A stretch of 64,000 bases of DNA from Alcanivorax profundi (GCF_003597125.1 NZ_QYYA01000001.1:868001-932000); one strand, 5' to 3'; positions 9,016-17,220 are shown, counted from the stretch's first letter. Notes: generated by a model from the letters alone, not told the origin. Translations and numbers: made by a program.

Positions 9016-9033
9016 TCTCACCTAAAAGTGAGA
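9016..9033. promoter_or_regulatory. Operator-like palindrome upstream of the XRE gene
   Basis: TCTCAC and GTGAGA are perfect inverted arms with a 6-bp spacer, directly before the XRE start. A second copy of the half-site (TCTCACCT) with an imperfect partner lies at the start of the divergent SEC-C gene (9092-9108). Confidence 0.55.
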
Positions 9034-9044
9034 ACTATCATTTT

Positions 9045-9073
9045 TTGATGCCTGAGCATCCACGGACTATAAT
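9045..9073 (+). promoter_or_regulatory. Sigma-70 promoter of the SEC-C gene
   Basis: TTGATG (9045-9050), a 17-bp spacer and a consensus TATAAT (9068-9073) lie 24 bp upstream of the start at 9098. Confidence 0.75.
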
Positions 9074-9097
9074 ACCCATTTTCCGTTTGGGTGGAGA

Positions 9098-9460
9098 ATG
9101 TCTCACCTGCAAAGAAATGCGCCATGCCCATGTGGTAGCGGGGTTAAATACAAGAAGTGCTGCTTGCCAAGGCAGGAAGCAGAGCTGCACGCCACGAACC
9201 AAGGGCAGGTATATGCGTTATTGAACCAGATTATTCCAGACACAATTGGCTCGCCCGACGAAAACAGCAAGGAGTTCCAGCGACTTGAGGAGTGGGCTAA
9301 TCGCTATTTATCAGGGATTGATCGCCGGCACCCTCTATTTGAGCCTCTGTCCGATCATTTGTGCACACACAGTGAAATCATTGCAATCGCCAAACAACAG
9401 AAGATCCATAGTTATTTGTCCGTGGCCGAACCTCTATATATTGCATGGCTAAATTCTTGA
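9098..9460 (+). CDS. Small SEC-C motif protein
   Basis: A 120-residue protein with an N-terminal SEC-C zinc-binding motif (residues 6-23: RNAPCPCGSGVKYKKCC) resembling the SecA tail. A ~95-residue helical region of unknown function follows. SEC-C domains bind zinc and occur as partners of diverse stress and phage-related proteins. GGAG lies just upstream of the ATG, and a consensus promoter precedes it. It probably forms a regulated pair with the divergent XRE gene. No molecular function can be assigned. Confidence 0.8.
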   Translation: MSHLQRNAPCPCGSGVKYKKCCLPRQEAELHATNQGQVYALLNQIIPDTIGSPDENSKEFQRLEEWANRYLSGIDRRHPLFEPLSDHLCTHSEIIAIAKQQKIHSYLSVAEPLYIAWLNS

Positions 9461-9534
9461 CCATCACTACCACATGGTTGTTACGGGTGATTTATCTATT
9501 TAAATTGAGGTTACACCCAATGTGTGAGGTGCTT

Positions 9535-9786
9535 ATGAAATTGAAAGTGCAGAAAATTAGTAATGGCGCAGGACTTCGAGTCCCTAAAACTGTCTTGCAG
9601 CATCTTGGTCTTGATGTGGGAAGTATCGTTGATATGGAACTGACTGATGAGCAGTTGATCATTCGCCCAAAGCCCATGCCGACCTTGGAAGAGATGTTGG
9701 CAGCTTGTACACCAGAGAATACCGCACTGAGCGAGGAAGACCGCGAGTGGCTTAGCGATGGTCCGGTCGGTAAAGAGATTTTGTGA
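9535..9786 (+). CDS. AbrB/MazE-type antitoxin-like protein, orphan
   Basis: An 83-residue protein with an N-terminal swapped-hairpin AbrB domain (LKVQKISNGAGLRVPKTVLQHLGL, then a GSIVDMELTDEQLIIRPK strand). An acidic C-terminal tail follows (TLEEMLAACTPEN, SEEDREWLSD), as in MazE/ChpAI antitoxins that thread into a MazF toxin. The ATG at 9535 begins the domain. No MazF/PemK-like frame follows, so the toxin is missing or elsewhere. It is 74 bp after the SEC-C gene. Confidence 0.8.
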   Translation: MKLKVQKISNGAGLRVPKTVLQHLGLDVGSIVDMELTDEQLIIRPKPMPTLEEMLAACTPENTALSEEDREWLSDGPVGKEIL

Positions 9787-10319
9787 TCCCCTGCCCGGCG
9801 CCACCAATAATGTAACAGGGATGCAGCGGTTGCGTCGCGCACAGTTGACACGGCATTCGTGCTACCCGATTGATTATCATAATAAAATACACCACTTGGT
9901 GTGCATACATGTAAAATTAGATATTTGTCGCTACATCAACGCCTCAAGACTCTTGGCCGACCAACTAAAGATCTGACCTCTTCCATGCCACTGGATAATC
10001 TTGCCTCTCAGCGGCTGACTCGTGGTAACTACCAACCAAGGCCCTAACGTCTTCACGCAGCAACGCTGTTCCTGCAACGCTCCGAGATTCAGTTCAGCGG
10101 ATTAGTCTCCGTCTCTGACTGAATAGCATCATAGTTTTCCAGTACCTTCTCAGTAGAGATTTGCTGACCCATACGTCCACGCAACACATAACGGTGCTCG
10201 AATGAGCGAGCGCCTTACCTGAGCCGCAGGACTGTCACGTCTAAATCAAATGCGGTCCAGCGTTAGCAGAGAATCAGAAGACTCCTTAAGATGACCACAA
10301 TGTCCTGTGAGAGTCTTCT
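9787..10319. other. 533-bp region without a convincing gene
   Basis: The expected position of a MazF toxin is empty. A 12-bp palindrome (CACCACTTGGTG) lies near 9888. On the minus strand an open frame at 10089-10214 has coding-like composition but no start codon. This looks like the degraded right end of the accessory stretch. Confidence 0.5.
10089..10214 (-). pseudogene. Possible gene remnant
   Basis: A minus-strand frame encodes FEHRYVLRGRMGQQ, then ISTEKVLENYDAIQ and SETETNPLN before a TGA. It has protein-like composition, but the frame is closed by a stop shortly upstream and lacks a start. I do not recognise the parent gene. Confidence 0.2.
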
Positions 10320-10655
10320 ATGCCTTCCGCTTTCTGGTTCCCGATTGCCGCCGTCCTCGAAATCGCTGGCTGTTTCACTTTCTGGATGTGGCTACGCCAA
10401 GGCCAGAGCCTGTGGTGGGTGCTGCCGGGGCTGGTGGCTCTTGCCGGTTTTGCCTGGGTGTTAACGCAGGTAGAAAGCGACTTTGCCGGGCGCGCTTATG
10501 CAGCGTATGGCGGGGTCTATATTGTGGCCTCGCTGCTCTGGGGGATGCTGGTGGAAAAGCAGCCCCCCAGCTGGGCGGACATGGCCGGTGTGGTACTGTG
10601 TCTTGCCGGGGCGACAGTCCTGTATTTTTCGCCGGCCTTTGGCCGTTCATTGTGA
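10320..10655 (+). CDS. YnfA-family (UPF0060) membrane protein
   Basis: A 111-residue inner-membrane protein with four predicted helices (about 5-24, 32-50, 60-80, 86-104). It matches the YnfA/UPF0060 family, which is SMR-like and linked to drug export in some bacteria (family knowledge). Recognisable parts are EIAGCFTFWMWLR, GRAYAAYGGVYI and the C-terminal GATVLYF. It is followed after 19 bp by a MATE exporter, suggesting a two-gene export operon. Confidence 0.9.
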   Translation: MPSAFWFPIAAVLEIAGCFTFWMWLRQGQSLWWVLPGLVALAGFAWVLTQVESDFAGRAYAAYGGVYIVASLLWGMLVEKQPPSWADMAGVVLCLAGATVLYFSPAFGRSL

Positions 10656-10674
10656 TGAAAACAGGAGTGCAGCG

Positions 10675-12099
10675 TTGGCCAGTCACCCGCCCGATCTGAC
10701 CCGGGGTTCCATTTCACGCGCCCTGCTTATCCTGGCATTGCCCATTGTCTTCGCCAACCTGCTGCAGACAGCCTATCAGCTGACCGATACGTTCTGGGTT
10801 GGCCGCTTGGGGGCGGATGCGGTTGCCGCGGTGTCCTTGAGTTTTCCGGTGTTGTTTTTTCTGATCTCGCTAGGCGTGGGTCTCGCTATTGCCGGCACCA
10901 TCATGGTGGCGCAGAACAAGGGCCGTGGTGATCTGGATGCGGTGAATCATGTGTCTGCCCAGGCGTTGCTGGGCGTGCTGGTGATGTCGGTGTTGCTGGC
11001 CGGCATCGGCTTCTATGTGGCGGCGTTTCTGGTGGATTTTCTCGGGGCGTCGGAGACAGTACACCCCCAGGCGACGGAGTATCTGGAATATTCCTTTATT
11101 GGCCTGCCCTTTCTGTTTGCCTATGTGATTTTCCAGTCGCTGATGCGCGGTGTGGGGGATGCACGCACGCCGCTATGGATTGTGGCCGGCACGGTGTTGC
11201 TCAATTTCGTACTCGACCCGCTGCTGATCATGGGCTACGGCCCGGTGCCGGCGCTGGGTGTCAGCGGCGCAGCAGCGGCAACGGTGGCGACGCAGGGGCT
11301 GGCGGCGCTGATCGGGCTGATCATGTTGTTTTCAGGTCGTTACGGCATCCATCTTCGTTTGGTACAGCTGAAACCGGATTTTCCGCTGCTTTGGCAATTG
11401 CTGAAGCTGGGCCTGCCTGCAGCAGTGGAACAAGCGACGCGGGCACTCGGGTTGATGGTGATGACCACCCTGGTGGCGGGCTTTGGCACCGTGGCACTGG
11501 CGGCCTACGGCATTGGAACACGCATGCTCAGTTTCGTGATCATTCCGGCCTTGGGGCTTTCGCAGGCCACGTCCACGGTTGTCGGTCAGAACATGGGCGC
11601 GGGGGAACTGAAACGCGCGGAACACACCACCTGGCTGAGTGGCGCGATTGCCTTTGTTGGGTTGAGCCTGGTCGGAATACTGGCTTTTGTCTTCGCCGAA
11701 CCGCTGGTGCGCGTATTTATTCCGGATGCGGAGGCGGTGATTCAGGAAGGCAGCCAGTTTGTCCGTATCACCGCCCTCGCCTACGGCGTGCTGGGGGCGC
11801 AGATTGTGGTCACCGGGGCGTTTCGTGGCTCGGGCAATACGCTGGCGGCGATGGCGATTGCACTGGTGTCGCTCTGGATGTTGCAGTTCCCTATCGCCTG
11901 GCTGCTGACGGAACGCACCAGCCTTGGGGTCACCGGGGTGTGGATTTCCTATCCAGTACAGAGCGTGCTGACGGCGCTGATCGCCTGGATCTGGTTTGTG
12001 CGCGGAGGCTGGAAGCACCGCCAGTTTGTCGGCGTGCCACCGGCAGAGATTCGGGTTTTCCAGTACCCCACGGAATCAGTGGCCAGCACCGGCCGCTGA
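10675..12099 (+). CDS. MATE-family multidrug efflux protein
   Basis: A 474-residue inner-membrane exporter with twelve hydrophobic segments in two homologous halves, beginning ISRALLILALPIVFANLLQTAYQLTDTFWVG, the usual MATE N-terminal signature. I place the start at a TTG (10675) because AGGAG stands 7 bp upstream and the family N-terminus begins just after; the longer frame would overlap ynfA. DinF/NorM-type cation-coupled drug export is expected from the family; the substrate is unknown. Confidence 0.9.
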   Translation: MASHPPDLTRGSISRALLILALPIVFANLLQTAYQLTDTFWVGRLGADAVAAVSLSFPVLFFLISLGVGLAIAGTIMVAQNKGRGDLDAVNHVSAQALLGVLVMSVLLAGIGFYVAAFLVDFLGASETVHPQATEYLEYSFIGLPFLFAYVIFQSLMRGVGDARTPLWIVAGTVLLNFVLDPLLIMGYGPVPALGVSGAAAATVATQGLAALIGLIMLFSGRYGIHLRLVQLKPDFPLLWQLLKLGLPAAVEQATRALGLMVMTTLVAGFGTVALAAYGIGTRMLSFVIIPALGLSQATSTVVGQNMGAGELKRAEHTTWLSGAIAFVGLSLVGILAFVFAEPLVRVFIPDAEAVIQEGSQFVRITALAYGVLGAQIVVTGAFRGSGNTLAAMAIALVSLWMLQFPIAWLLTERTSLGVTGVWISYPVQSVLTALIAWIWFVRGGWKHRQFVGVPPAEIRVFQYPTESVASTGR

Positions 12100-12123
12100 T
12101 TCCAGAGGGATCTGACATCCGCG

Positions 12124-13320
12124 TCAGTGGCTTTCGTGATGAAAGCGGTAGGTGAGATTCAGCTGTACCCGCGGGGCTTCGCTGCGATCGCCGTCCTGCC
12201 GGTCACGCAGACCGTAGGACACTTCAGCGCCATAACTCAGGCGTGGGGTGTGCTGATAGACCGCCGTGAGTGTGCCGTAACGGCTGCGTCGCATGGCCGC
12301 GGCAGGTAATGCCGCATCGGATTCCACCACCACCTGCCCGGCGACCATGGCCAGGGTCCAGTCTTCCAGCGCTTGCCATTCCCCTGCCAGATACCCGCCC
12401 TGGCTTACCAGGGGTTGCAGGCCATCAGCGAAAACATAGCCATCCATGCTGCTGTCACCGAAGCCCGACAGGTCGTTGTAGTAGTGGGCCATGCCTTCGC
12501 CATAGCTGCCGCTGGCCAGCAAACGCAGGGTATCGGTCAGCGACAGCGCGCCACTGAGTACGCCCCCTGTGGCGGTGGTGAACTGCTGGTTGCCGTTGGC
12601 AAACTCCACCCCGATTTCACGGTTTACGATACCGGCTTTGACATGCCCGAGAGTGAAGTCCTGGGTCCAGGTAGCGATGATATCCGGCCGGCGGCCTACG
12701 GCACTGCTCTGGTTGGCCGGGTCCTGGATTTCGCTGTTCGGATCTTCCAGGGCCAAGGTCCAGTGATCGGTTTGCCAACGAACGCCGGTTTGCCGCGCGA
12801 AGATGGCACTGTTAGGCCCCTGTGCATCAAGCGTCAAAGGCCAGGCTTTGCCGTCCAGCAAGGCGGTAAACCCATAGCCGGCCCGCAGAGCCCCGTGTTG
12901 AAAGTAGAAATCACGAATGCGCAGCTCGTAGCTATCCAGGCTGCCAAACAGATCGGCGGCGAAGACCATATGCGGCCCTTCGCTCTCGCCCACACGGAAG
13001 CCCAGCTGGCTGTTCTTGGCATTCAGGTTGAATTGCTGTTGATGGGTGTCACCGCCCGGTATGGTGCTGGGTATCAGTAACTCATCAAAGCCGGCGTCTT
13101 TGTCGTCGTAGATGGCGTCGACACTAACCTTGCCAAAGAAGGCAAGCGGCATGGAAGGGAAGCCCGACGTTGAAGCAGGTGAATCGATCTGCGCCTTGAG
13201 GGCATCGAGCTGTTGCTGAAGACGACGAATCTCTGCCTGGGTGTTATCCGCCCAGGCATCGCTGGCCAGGCTGATACCTGCCAGTGCCGCCATCCAGACA
13301 GTGGGTTTCACTGTGGACAT
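12124..13320 (-). CDS. DcaP-type outer membrane porin
   Basis: A 398-residue outer-membrane protein with a signal peptide (1-24, ending AWA). A short coiled-coil follows (AEIRRLQQQLDALKAQI), then a beta-barrel of alternating strands ending in a C-terminal aromatic strand (LTYRFHHESH). The coiled-coil plus barrel is typical of DcaP porins, which take up dicarboxylic acids and other small anionic compounds in Acinetobacter. It is convergent with the MATE gene, 24 bp apart. Substrate not determinable. Confidence 0.8.
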   Translation of the reverse strand: MSTVKPTVWMAALAGISLASDAWADNTQAEIRRLQQQLDALKAQIDSPASTSGFPSMPLAFFGKVSVDAIYDDKDAGFDELLIPSTIPGGDTHQQQFNLNAKNSQLGFRVGESEGPHMVFAADLFGSLDSYELRIRDFYFQHGALRAGYGFTALLDGKAWPLTLDAQGPNSAIFARQTGVRWQTDHWTLALEDPNSEIQDPANQSSAVGRRPDIIATWTQDFTLGHVKAGIVNREIGVEFANGNQQFTTATGGVLSGALSLTDTLRLLASGSYGEGMAHYYNDLSGFGDSSMDGYVFADGLQPLVSQGGYLAGEWQALEDWTLAMVAGQVVVESDAALPAAAMRRSRYGTLTAVYQHTPRLSYGAEVSYGLRDRQDGDRSEAPRVQLNLTYRFHHESH

Positions 13321-13693
13321 ACTGTTCTCCCGAGGACTGCCGGATCACGGCAGTGGTCATTCGGTTCCCCGCTTTCCCCCTGAGGCCTTTTGAGCGTTAT
13401 CGGTATGGTCGGCGTGCGAGGAGTAACCGTTTACACGAAGCAATTAAAAGCCGCGCAGGATACGGATTCGGTTCCCCCCTGACTACTAAACAGCCTGTAT
13501 CGGCGGCAACGGTTTTGCGTTCTCCCGATCAGTGGTATGCAAAGCGGGGTTATTGGCCGGGCAATGACGGGCATGAGTCCAGGAACTCAGACGCACCTAT
13601 AACCGGCAGCAGGCATTCACATTGCCAGTGTTCATTGGCGTCACCGTCTTATCAGGATCATGCTGAGCGCATCTACACATCAGGAATGTTGGG
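13321..13693. other. 373-bp divergent intergenic region
   Basis: This holds the promoters of the porin (minus) and the EamA transporter (plus). I see no gene and no clear operator. An inverted repeat (CTGCCG...CGGCAG) lies at the porin side, near 13337-13352. Confidence 0.5.
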
Positions 13694-14614
13694 ATGACGA
13701 CCAGGCAATGGTGGCACTCCGGACTGGTTTGGGTTGCGGTGGCAACCTTTGCCATGGCCTTCAAGGGCATCTTCGCCCGCATTATTTATCAGTATCAGGT
13801 GCCAGTGAATGCGCTGCTGATCTGGCGATTCTGTCTGGCCGTTCCCCTATTCTGGCTGATTGCGAGGTGGATCAATCGGCACCAGCCACCCGTCCGGTTG
13901 TCCGTTCGGCAATGGGCGGTGTGTGCGTTCACCGGGGCCCTGTTCTTTGTCAGCGCCTGGTGTGATTTCCATGCAATTGACGCGCTGGGCGCCAGCATAT
14001 CGCGCATGGTGCTCTACCTCTTTCCTGCTCTGCTGATGCTGGCCCAGTCCGTGGAACAACGACGCCTGCCTGGCCCACAGCAGTTGGCCATTTTTCTGGT
14101 GGCCTGGATGGGTATCGGCATGCTGTTGTTACCCGGTTGGCATGGTGGAGATATCAGTGCCCTTGGCCTGTTGTACGGCTTTGGCGCAGCACTGTGCTAT
14201 GCCGCGTTCTGGCGTACCAGCCAGTCGTTGATGAAACCGCTGGGTTCAGTGCGCTTCAACCAGCTTTCCAATACCTTCACGCTGTTACTCATGATGGCAC
14301 TGCTGCTTCCCACCGTGTCTGCGGATGACCTTGTTGTCAGCCTGCCAGCCTTTGGCTGGATCGTGTTGCTGGTCCTGTTCTCCACCGTGTTGCCCTTTTT
14401 TGTCTTGTTTGAAGGGTTGAGCCGTTCAAATGCTGCCGAAGCGGGCGTGGTTTCCATGTTCGGGCCGGTGGTCACCGTCAGCGTGGCGATTATGGTGTTT
14501 CCGGATGAGCAGCTCGGGTTACTGCAATGGTGCGGCGTGGTTCTGGTGTTATTGAGCATCGGGGCACTGACATTGAAGAAAGTGGGACCCGCCTCCCCGG
14601 CCAAGGACGCCTGA
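13694..14614 (+). CDS. EamA-family (DMT) transporter
   Basis: A 306-residue inner-membrane protein with ten predicted helices in two EamA repeats (about 10-135 and 150-290). It shows the usual GVSRMVLYLFPAL-like and GxV pattern features of the drug/metabolite transporter superfamily (here ALGASISRMVLYLFPALL). Members export amino acids, sugars or drugs; the substrate cannot be assigned. The ATG has AGGAATG upstream. It is monocistronic, ending before the MITE-like element. Confidence 0.88.
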   Translation: MTTRQWWHSGLVWVAVATFAMAFKGIFARIIYQYQVPVNALLIWRFCLAVPLFWLIARWINRHQPPVRLSVRQWAVCAFTGALFFVSAWCDFHAIDALGASISRMVLYLFPALLMLAQSVEQRRLPGPQQLAIFLVAWMGIGMLLLPGWHGGDISALGLLYGFGAALCYAAFWRTSQSLMKPLGSVRFNQLSNTFTLLLMMALLLPTVSADDLVVSLPAFGWIVLLVLFSTVLPFFVLFEGLSRSNAAEAGVVSMFGPVVTVSVAIMVFPDEQLGLLQWCGVVLVLLSIGALTLKKVGPASPAKDA

Positions 14615-15051
14615 CCTGCCCGGATGTGACCCTTCCCGGCAGGCGACGTCATTGCTGCTTTCAGCCCAGGGTTTTTATGATGTGACTCACTAGGGCGCCT
14701 CTGAATAACTCCTTGCGTGCTCAGTCTTTCAGGCTGGTTCGCCCCCTCTATGTGCCAAAAGATAAAGAGGAGCGCGATTTTGAAGGTGTATGTCCATCCA
14801 TCGGCTCTTCACCTTCGAAGGAAGCGCAACAACGAGTGCGGGCCAGCCTGGAAGACCCGAAGGGCGCGTCCTGAAGCGCACATCTGCTGCGCCTTGCCTC
14901 TAGGAAAGGGAACCACCCTTACCTTCGAGACAAGACACAACAGTTGCACGCTTCAGGACACGCTGAGCATGCAAGGAGTTATTCAGAGGCTCCCTCGTCA
15001 CTCGGTGCAACACCTCGCGCCGAACACATCAAACCGACCCTGGAGTCCCCT
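14615..15051. other. Intergenic region filled by a MITE-like element
   Basis: Of these 437 bp, 300 are the repeat at 14694-14993. The remaining 58 bp before the next gene hold its ribosome site (GGAG, 15043-15046). Open frames crossing the repeat are not supported as genes. Confidence 0.7.
14694..14993 (+). repeat. MITE-like element, copy 1 (inverted terminal repeats, no transposase)
   Basis: Terminal inverted repeats of at least 20 bp (GCCTCTGAATAACTCCTTGC at 14697-14716; its complement at 14971-14990), extending to ~28 bp with one mismatch. A ~295-bp homologue lies inverted at 52063-52357. The interior has a conserved hairpin domain (CCTGAAGCG 14870-14878 with CGCTTCAGG 14949-14957) and no coding capacity. 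Possible 4-bp flanks CTAG/CTCG differ by one base. Confidence 0.85.
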
Positions 15052-15765
15052 ATGGCCGTCACCCCCTTTGTGGCCTTCCCCTGCTCTGCCGAGCTGCGCA
15101 GCGAAACCGAGAAGCTGATCATCAACCTGCGCGCCGGCGTTTCCGAGCCGCAGAACAAGGCCGCCATGGCCACCATTGACCTGCTGATTGAAGACCTGCT
15201 CGATGGCTTCCTGCTCAAGCTGATTGATGTGCTTGAAATGCAGAATTTCATGGCCAAGCTGGTGCGTAGCACCGCCGGCACCATCAACAAGGCGGGCTCT
15301 TCCATTGCCAACGCCTCGCTAAAGAAAATGGACAACGACCAGATGCGCCCCATGGCGGATCACGTGGCCTCGCTGATGCTGGATGTGGAAGTGAACGGCG
15401 AAGTGCAGCCTTGGATGGGGGTGCCGGTATCTGCCGAACTCTCAAAGGAGTTGCACGATGTGGCAGCAGGCCTGTGCGCCGACACCCCCAAGGAATTCGT
15501 CTCCATGGCCATGGATACCCTGGATAAACTCACTGCCCAGGCTGCGGAAGTGTATATCAGTGAGTCTGTGCGCCTGCTGCAGGTGGGTATTGTGCTGCGC
15601 AAGATGGCCAGCGCAGCGATTTCCGCAGTGAAAGGCGCCATGCGCCTGATGCTGAAGAAGACCCTGCCGGACCTGGATGAAACCCAGCTCAAGGCGCTGG
15701 GCGACTACATCAATACCCTGCATGTGACTGACGGTGCGGCGGTGGAGTTTAAAGAGAGCGCGTGA
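15052..15765 (+). CDS. Conserved protein of unknown function, helical
   Basis: A 237-residue soluble, mostly alpha-helical protein that I cannot assign to a named family. It has no signal peptide or membrane segment. Features are long amphipathic helices (residues 40-75, 90-115, 130-160, 175-225), a hydrophobic core motif IDLLIEDLLDGFLLKLIDVLEM, and a C-terminal basic helix (AMRLMLKKTLP). The ATG at 15052 has GGAG 6 bp upstream, and the upstream extension of the frame runs into the repeat element, so it is excluded. It is monocistronic and stands 58 bp after MITE copy 1. Confidence 0.75.
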   Translation: MAVTPFVAFPCSAELRSETEKLIINLRAGVSEPQNKAAMATIDLLIEDLLDGFLLKLIDVLEMQNFMAKLVRSTAGTINKAGSSIANASLKKMDNDQMRPMADHVASLMLDVEVNGEVQPWMGVPVSAELSKELHDVAAGLCADTPKEFVSMAMDTLDKLTAQAAEVYISESVRLLQVGIVLRKMASAAISAVKGAMRLMLKKTLPDLDETQLKALGDYINTLHVTDGAAVEFKESA

Positions 15766-15800
15766 TTACGCTGGATGCTGTGTGATAAAGAGGATCACGC

Positions 15801-15966
15801 CGTAGGAGCGTCGCTCGCGGCGCGATAAACGCCCAGGGTCAAAAGCAGCTTCACCACAGAGTTTACAGAACACACAGAGAAAGAAACTGTCTTTTCCTCA
15901 GTGATCTCTGTGGTAAACATACCGTTTAAAGGTGGTAGCTATCGCGCCGCGAGCGACGCTCCTACG
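15801..15966. repeat. REP/BIME-like inverted repeat with 27-bp perfect arms
   Basis: Positions 15801-15827 and 15940-15966 are perfect inverted copies (core GGAGCGTCGCTCGCGG). Inside them a second pair (ACCACAGAG 15853-15861; CTCTGTGGT 15906-15914) nests. The arm resembles Pseudomonas-type REP units. It lies between two convergent genes and could also end transcription. Confidence 0.85.
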
Positions 15967-15984
15967 GGAAGGCTCAATAGCCCC

Positions 15985-16019
15985 ACAAAAAAGGCCGGAC
16001 ATTTGTTCGGCCTTTTTCG
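15985..16019. terminator. Bidirectional rho-independent terminator
   Basis: AAAAAGGCCG and CGGCCTTTTT form a 10-bp stem around a GACATTTGTT loop, with A/T runs on both sides. It serves the VWA gene (minus strand) and possibly the plus-strand gene. Confidence 0.85.
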
Positions 16020-16036
16020 TCAGGTATCAGACGTCC

Positions 16037-17215
16037 TCACTTGCTCAAATACCGCATGGCCTTTTCCAGGCCTTCGATGGTCAGCGGGAACATCTTGTCT
16101 TCCGACAATTGCTTGATCCACTGGGTCGAGGTGGTCATCTGCCAGGCGCGCTCGGGCTCGGGGTTGAGCCACACCACCTTCTCGTAGGTTTCCTTGATCC
16201 GCTGGAACCAAACGGCACCGGCCTCTTCGTTCCAGTGCTCCACACTGCCCCCCACAGAATTGACCTCGTAGGGGCTCATGGCGGCATCACCGACAAAGAT
16301 GATTTTGTAGTCGTTACCGTACTTGTGCAGCACATCCCAGGTGGACACCTTTTCGTCCCAACGACGGCGGTTGTCCTTCCAGACGTATTCGTAGATGAAG
16401 TTATGGAAGTAGAAATACTCCATGTGCTTGAACTCCAGCCGGGCGGCAGAGAACAGCTCTTCACAGGTCTTGATGTACGGGTCCATGGAGCCACCCACAT
16501 CAAAGAACAGCAGGACTTTGACGCGGTTTTCCCGCTCGGGCCGCATCTTGATATCGAGCAGCCCGGCATTGCGGGCCGTGGACGAGATGGTGTCGTCGAT
16601 ATCCAGCTCTTCGTCACGACCGGTGCGGGCAAACTTGCGTAGCCGGCGCAGGGCGAGCTTGATGTTACGGATACCCAGCTCGACCGAGTCATCCAGATTG
16701 CGAAATTCGCGCTTTTCCCAGACTTTCACGGCCCGCTTGTTGCGCGACGGGCCTGTCATGCGCACCCCTTCAGGGTTGGCACCGTGTCCACCAAAGGGGC
16801 TGGTGCCGCCAGTGCCGACCCATTTGTTGCCGCCCTGGTGGCGTTTCTGTTGCTCTTCCAGCCGCTTGCGCAGCTCTTCCATGATCTTTTCGAGACTGCC
16901 CAGTCCCTTGAGCTTTTCAAACTCTTCAGGGGACAGGTTCTTCTCCAGCTCCTTGCGCAGCCACTCGTCAGGGATCACCTTGCTGAGCCAGTCTGGCTCA
17001 AGGGTTTCGAGCCCCTCGAAGTAATTGGCAAAGGCCTGGTCAAAGCGGTCGTAGTACTTCTCGTCCTTGACCATGACGGCCCGGCTCAGCAGGTAAAAAT
17101 CATCCACCGAGCCGAAGGCCACATGAGCCTGCAGGGCATCAAACAGATCCAGCAGCTCGCGAAGGGTAACGGGTACCCGGTAGCGGCGCAGGTTTTCGAA
17201 AAATCCGATCAGCAT
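16037..17215 (-). CDS. VWA-domain protein of the MoxR-associated (CoxE-like) type
   Basis: A 392-residue cytoplasmic protein. The N-terminal half is helical and charged (Lys/Glu-rich 110-130, then a Gly-rich linker GGNKWVGTGGTSPFGG). The C-terminal half is a von Willebrand A domain with a MIDAS-like DVGGSMD motif (about residue 243), where the usual DxSxS has Gly in place of the first Ser. It follows the MoxR ATPase by 5 bp. MoxR-VWA pairs act as metal-dependent chaperones for cofactor insertion or protein assembly in other systems; the client here is unknown. Confidence 0.88.
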   Translation of the reverse strand: MLIGFFENLRRYRVPVTLRELLDLFDALQAHVAFGSVDDFYLLSRAVMVKDEKYYDRFDQAFANYFEGLETLEPDWLSKVIPDEWLRKELEKNLSPEEFEKLKGLGSLEKIMEELRKRLEEQQKRHQGGNKWVGTGGTSPFGGHGANPEGVRMTGPSRNKRAVKVWEKREFRNLDDSVELGIRNIKLALRRLRKFARTGRDEELDIDDTISSTARNAGLLDIKMRPERENRVKVLLFFDVGGSMDPYIKTCEELFSAARLEFKHMEYFYFHNFIYEYVWKDNRRRWDEKVSTWDVLHKYGNDYKIIFVGDAAMSPYEVNSVGGSVEHWNEEAGAVWFQRIKETYEKVVWLNPEPERAWQMTTSTQWIKQLSEDKMFPLTIEGLEKAMRYLSK

Positions 17216-17220
17216 GGGGC

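Noticed and set aside
9787-10000. Possible MazF toxin frame after the antitoxin
   Set aside because: The available frame lacks MazF motifs (GDI, NP, RPALVLS-like) and is interrupted; toxin not present here.
10020-10260. Integron attC-like sites in the accessory stretch
   Set aside because: I looked for RYYYAAC/GTTRRRY core pairs and found none that are complete or paired.
11175-12155. Long plus-strand frame overlapping the MATE gene
   Set aside because: Shadow frame of the MATE coding region, with biased composition and no ribosome site.
14697-15118. Open reading frames crossing the MITE-like element
   Set aside because: The frames follow the repeat, lack good ribosome sites and end with no recognised domain; the same frame recurs in the second copy, as expected of non-coding DNA.
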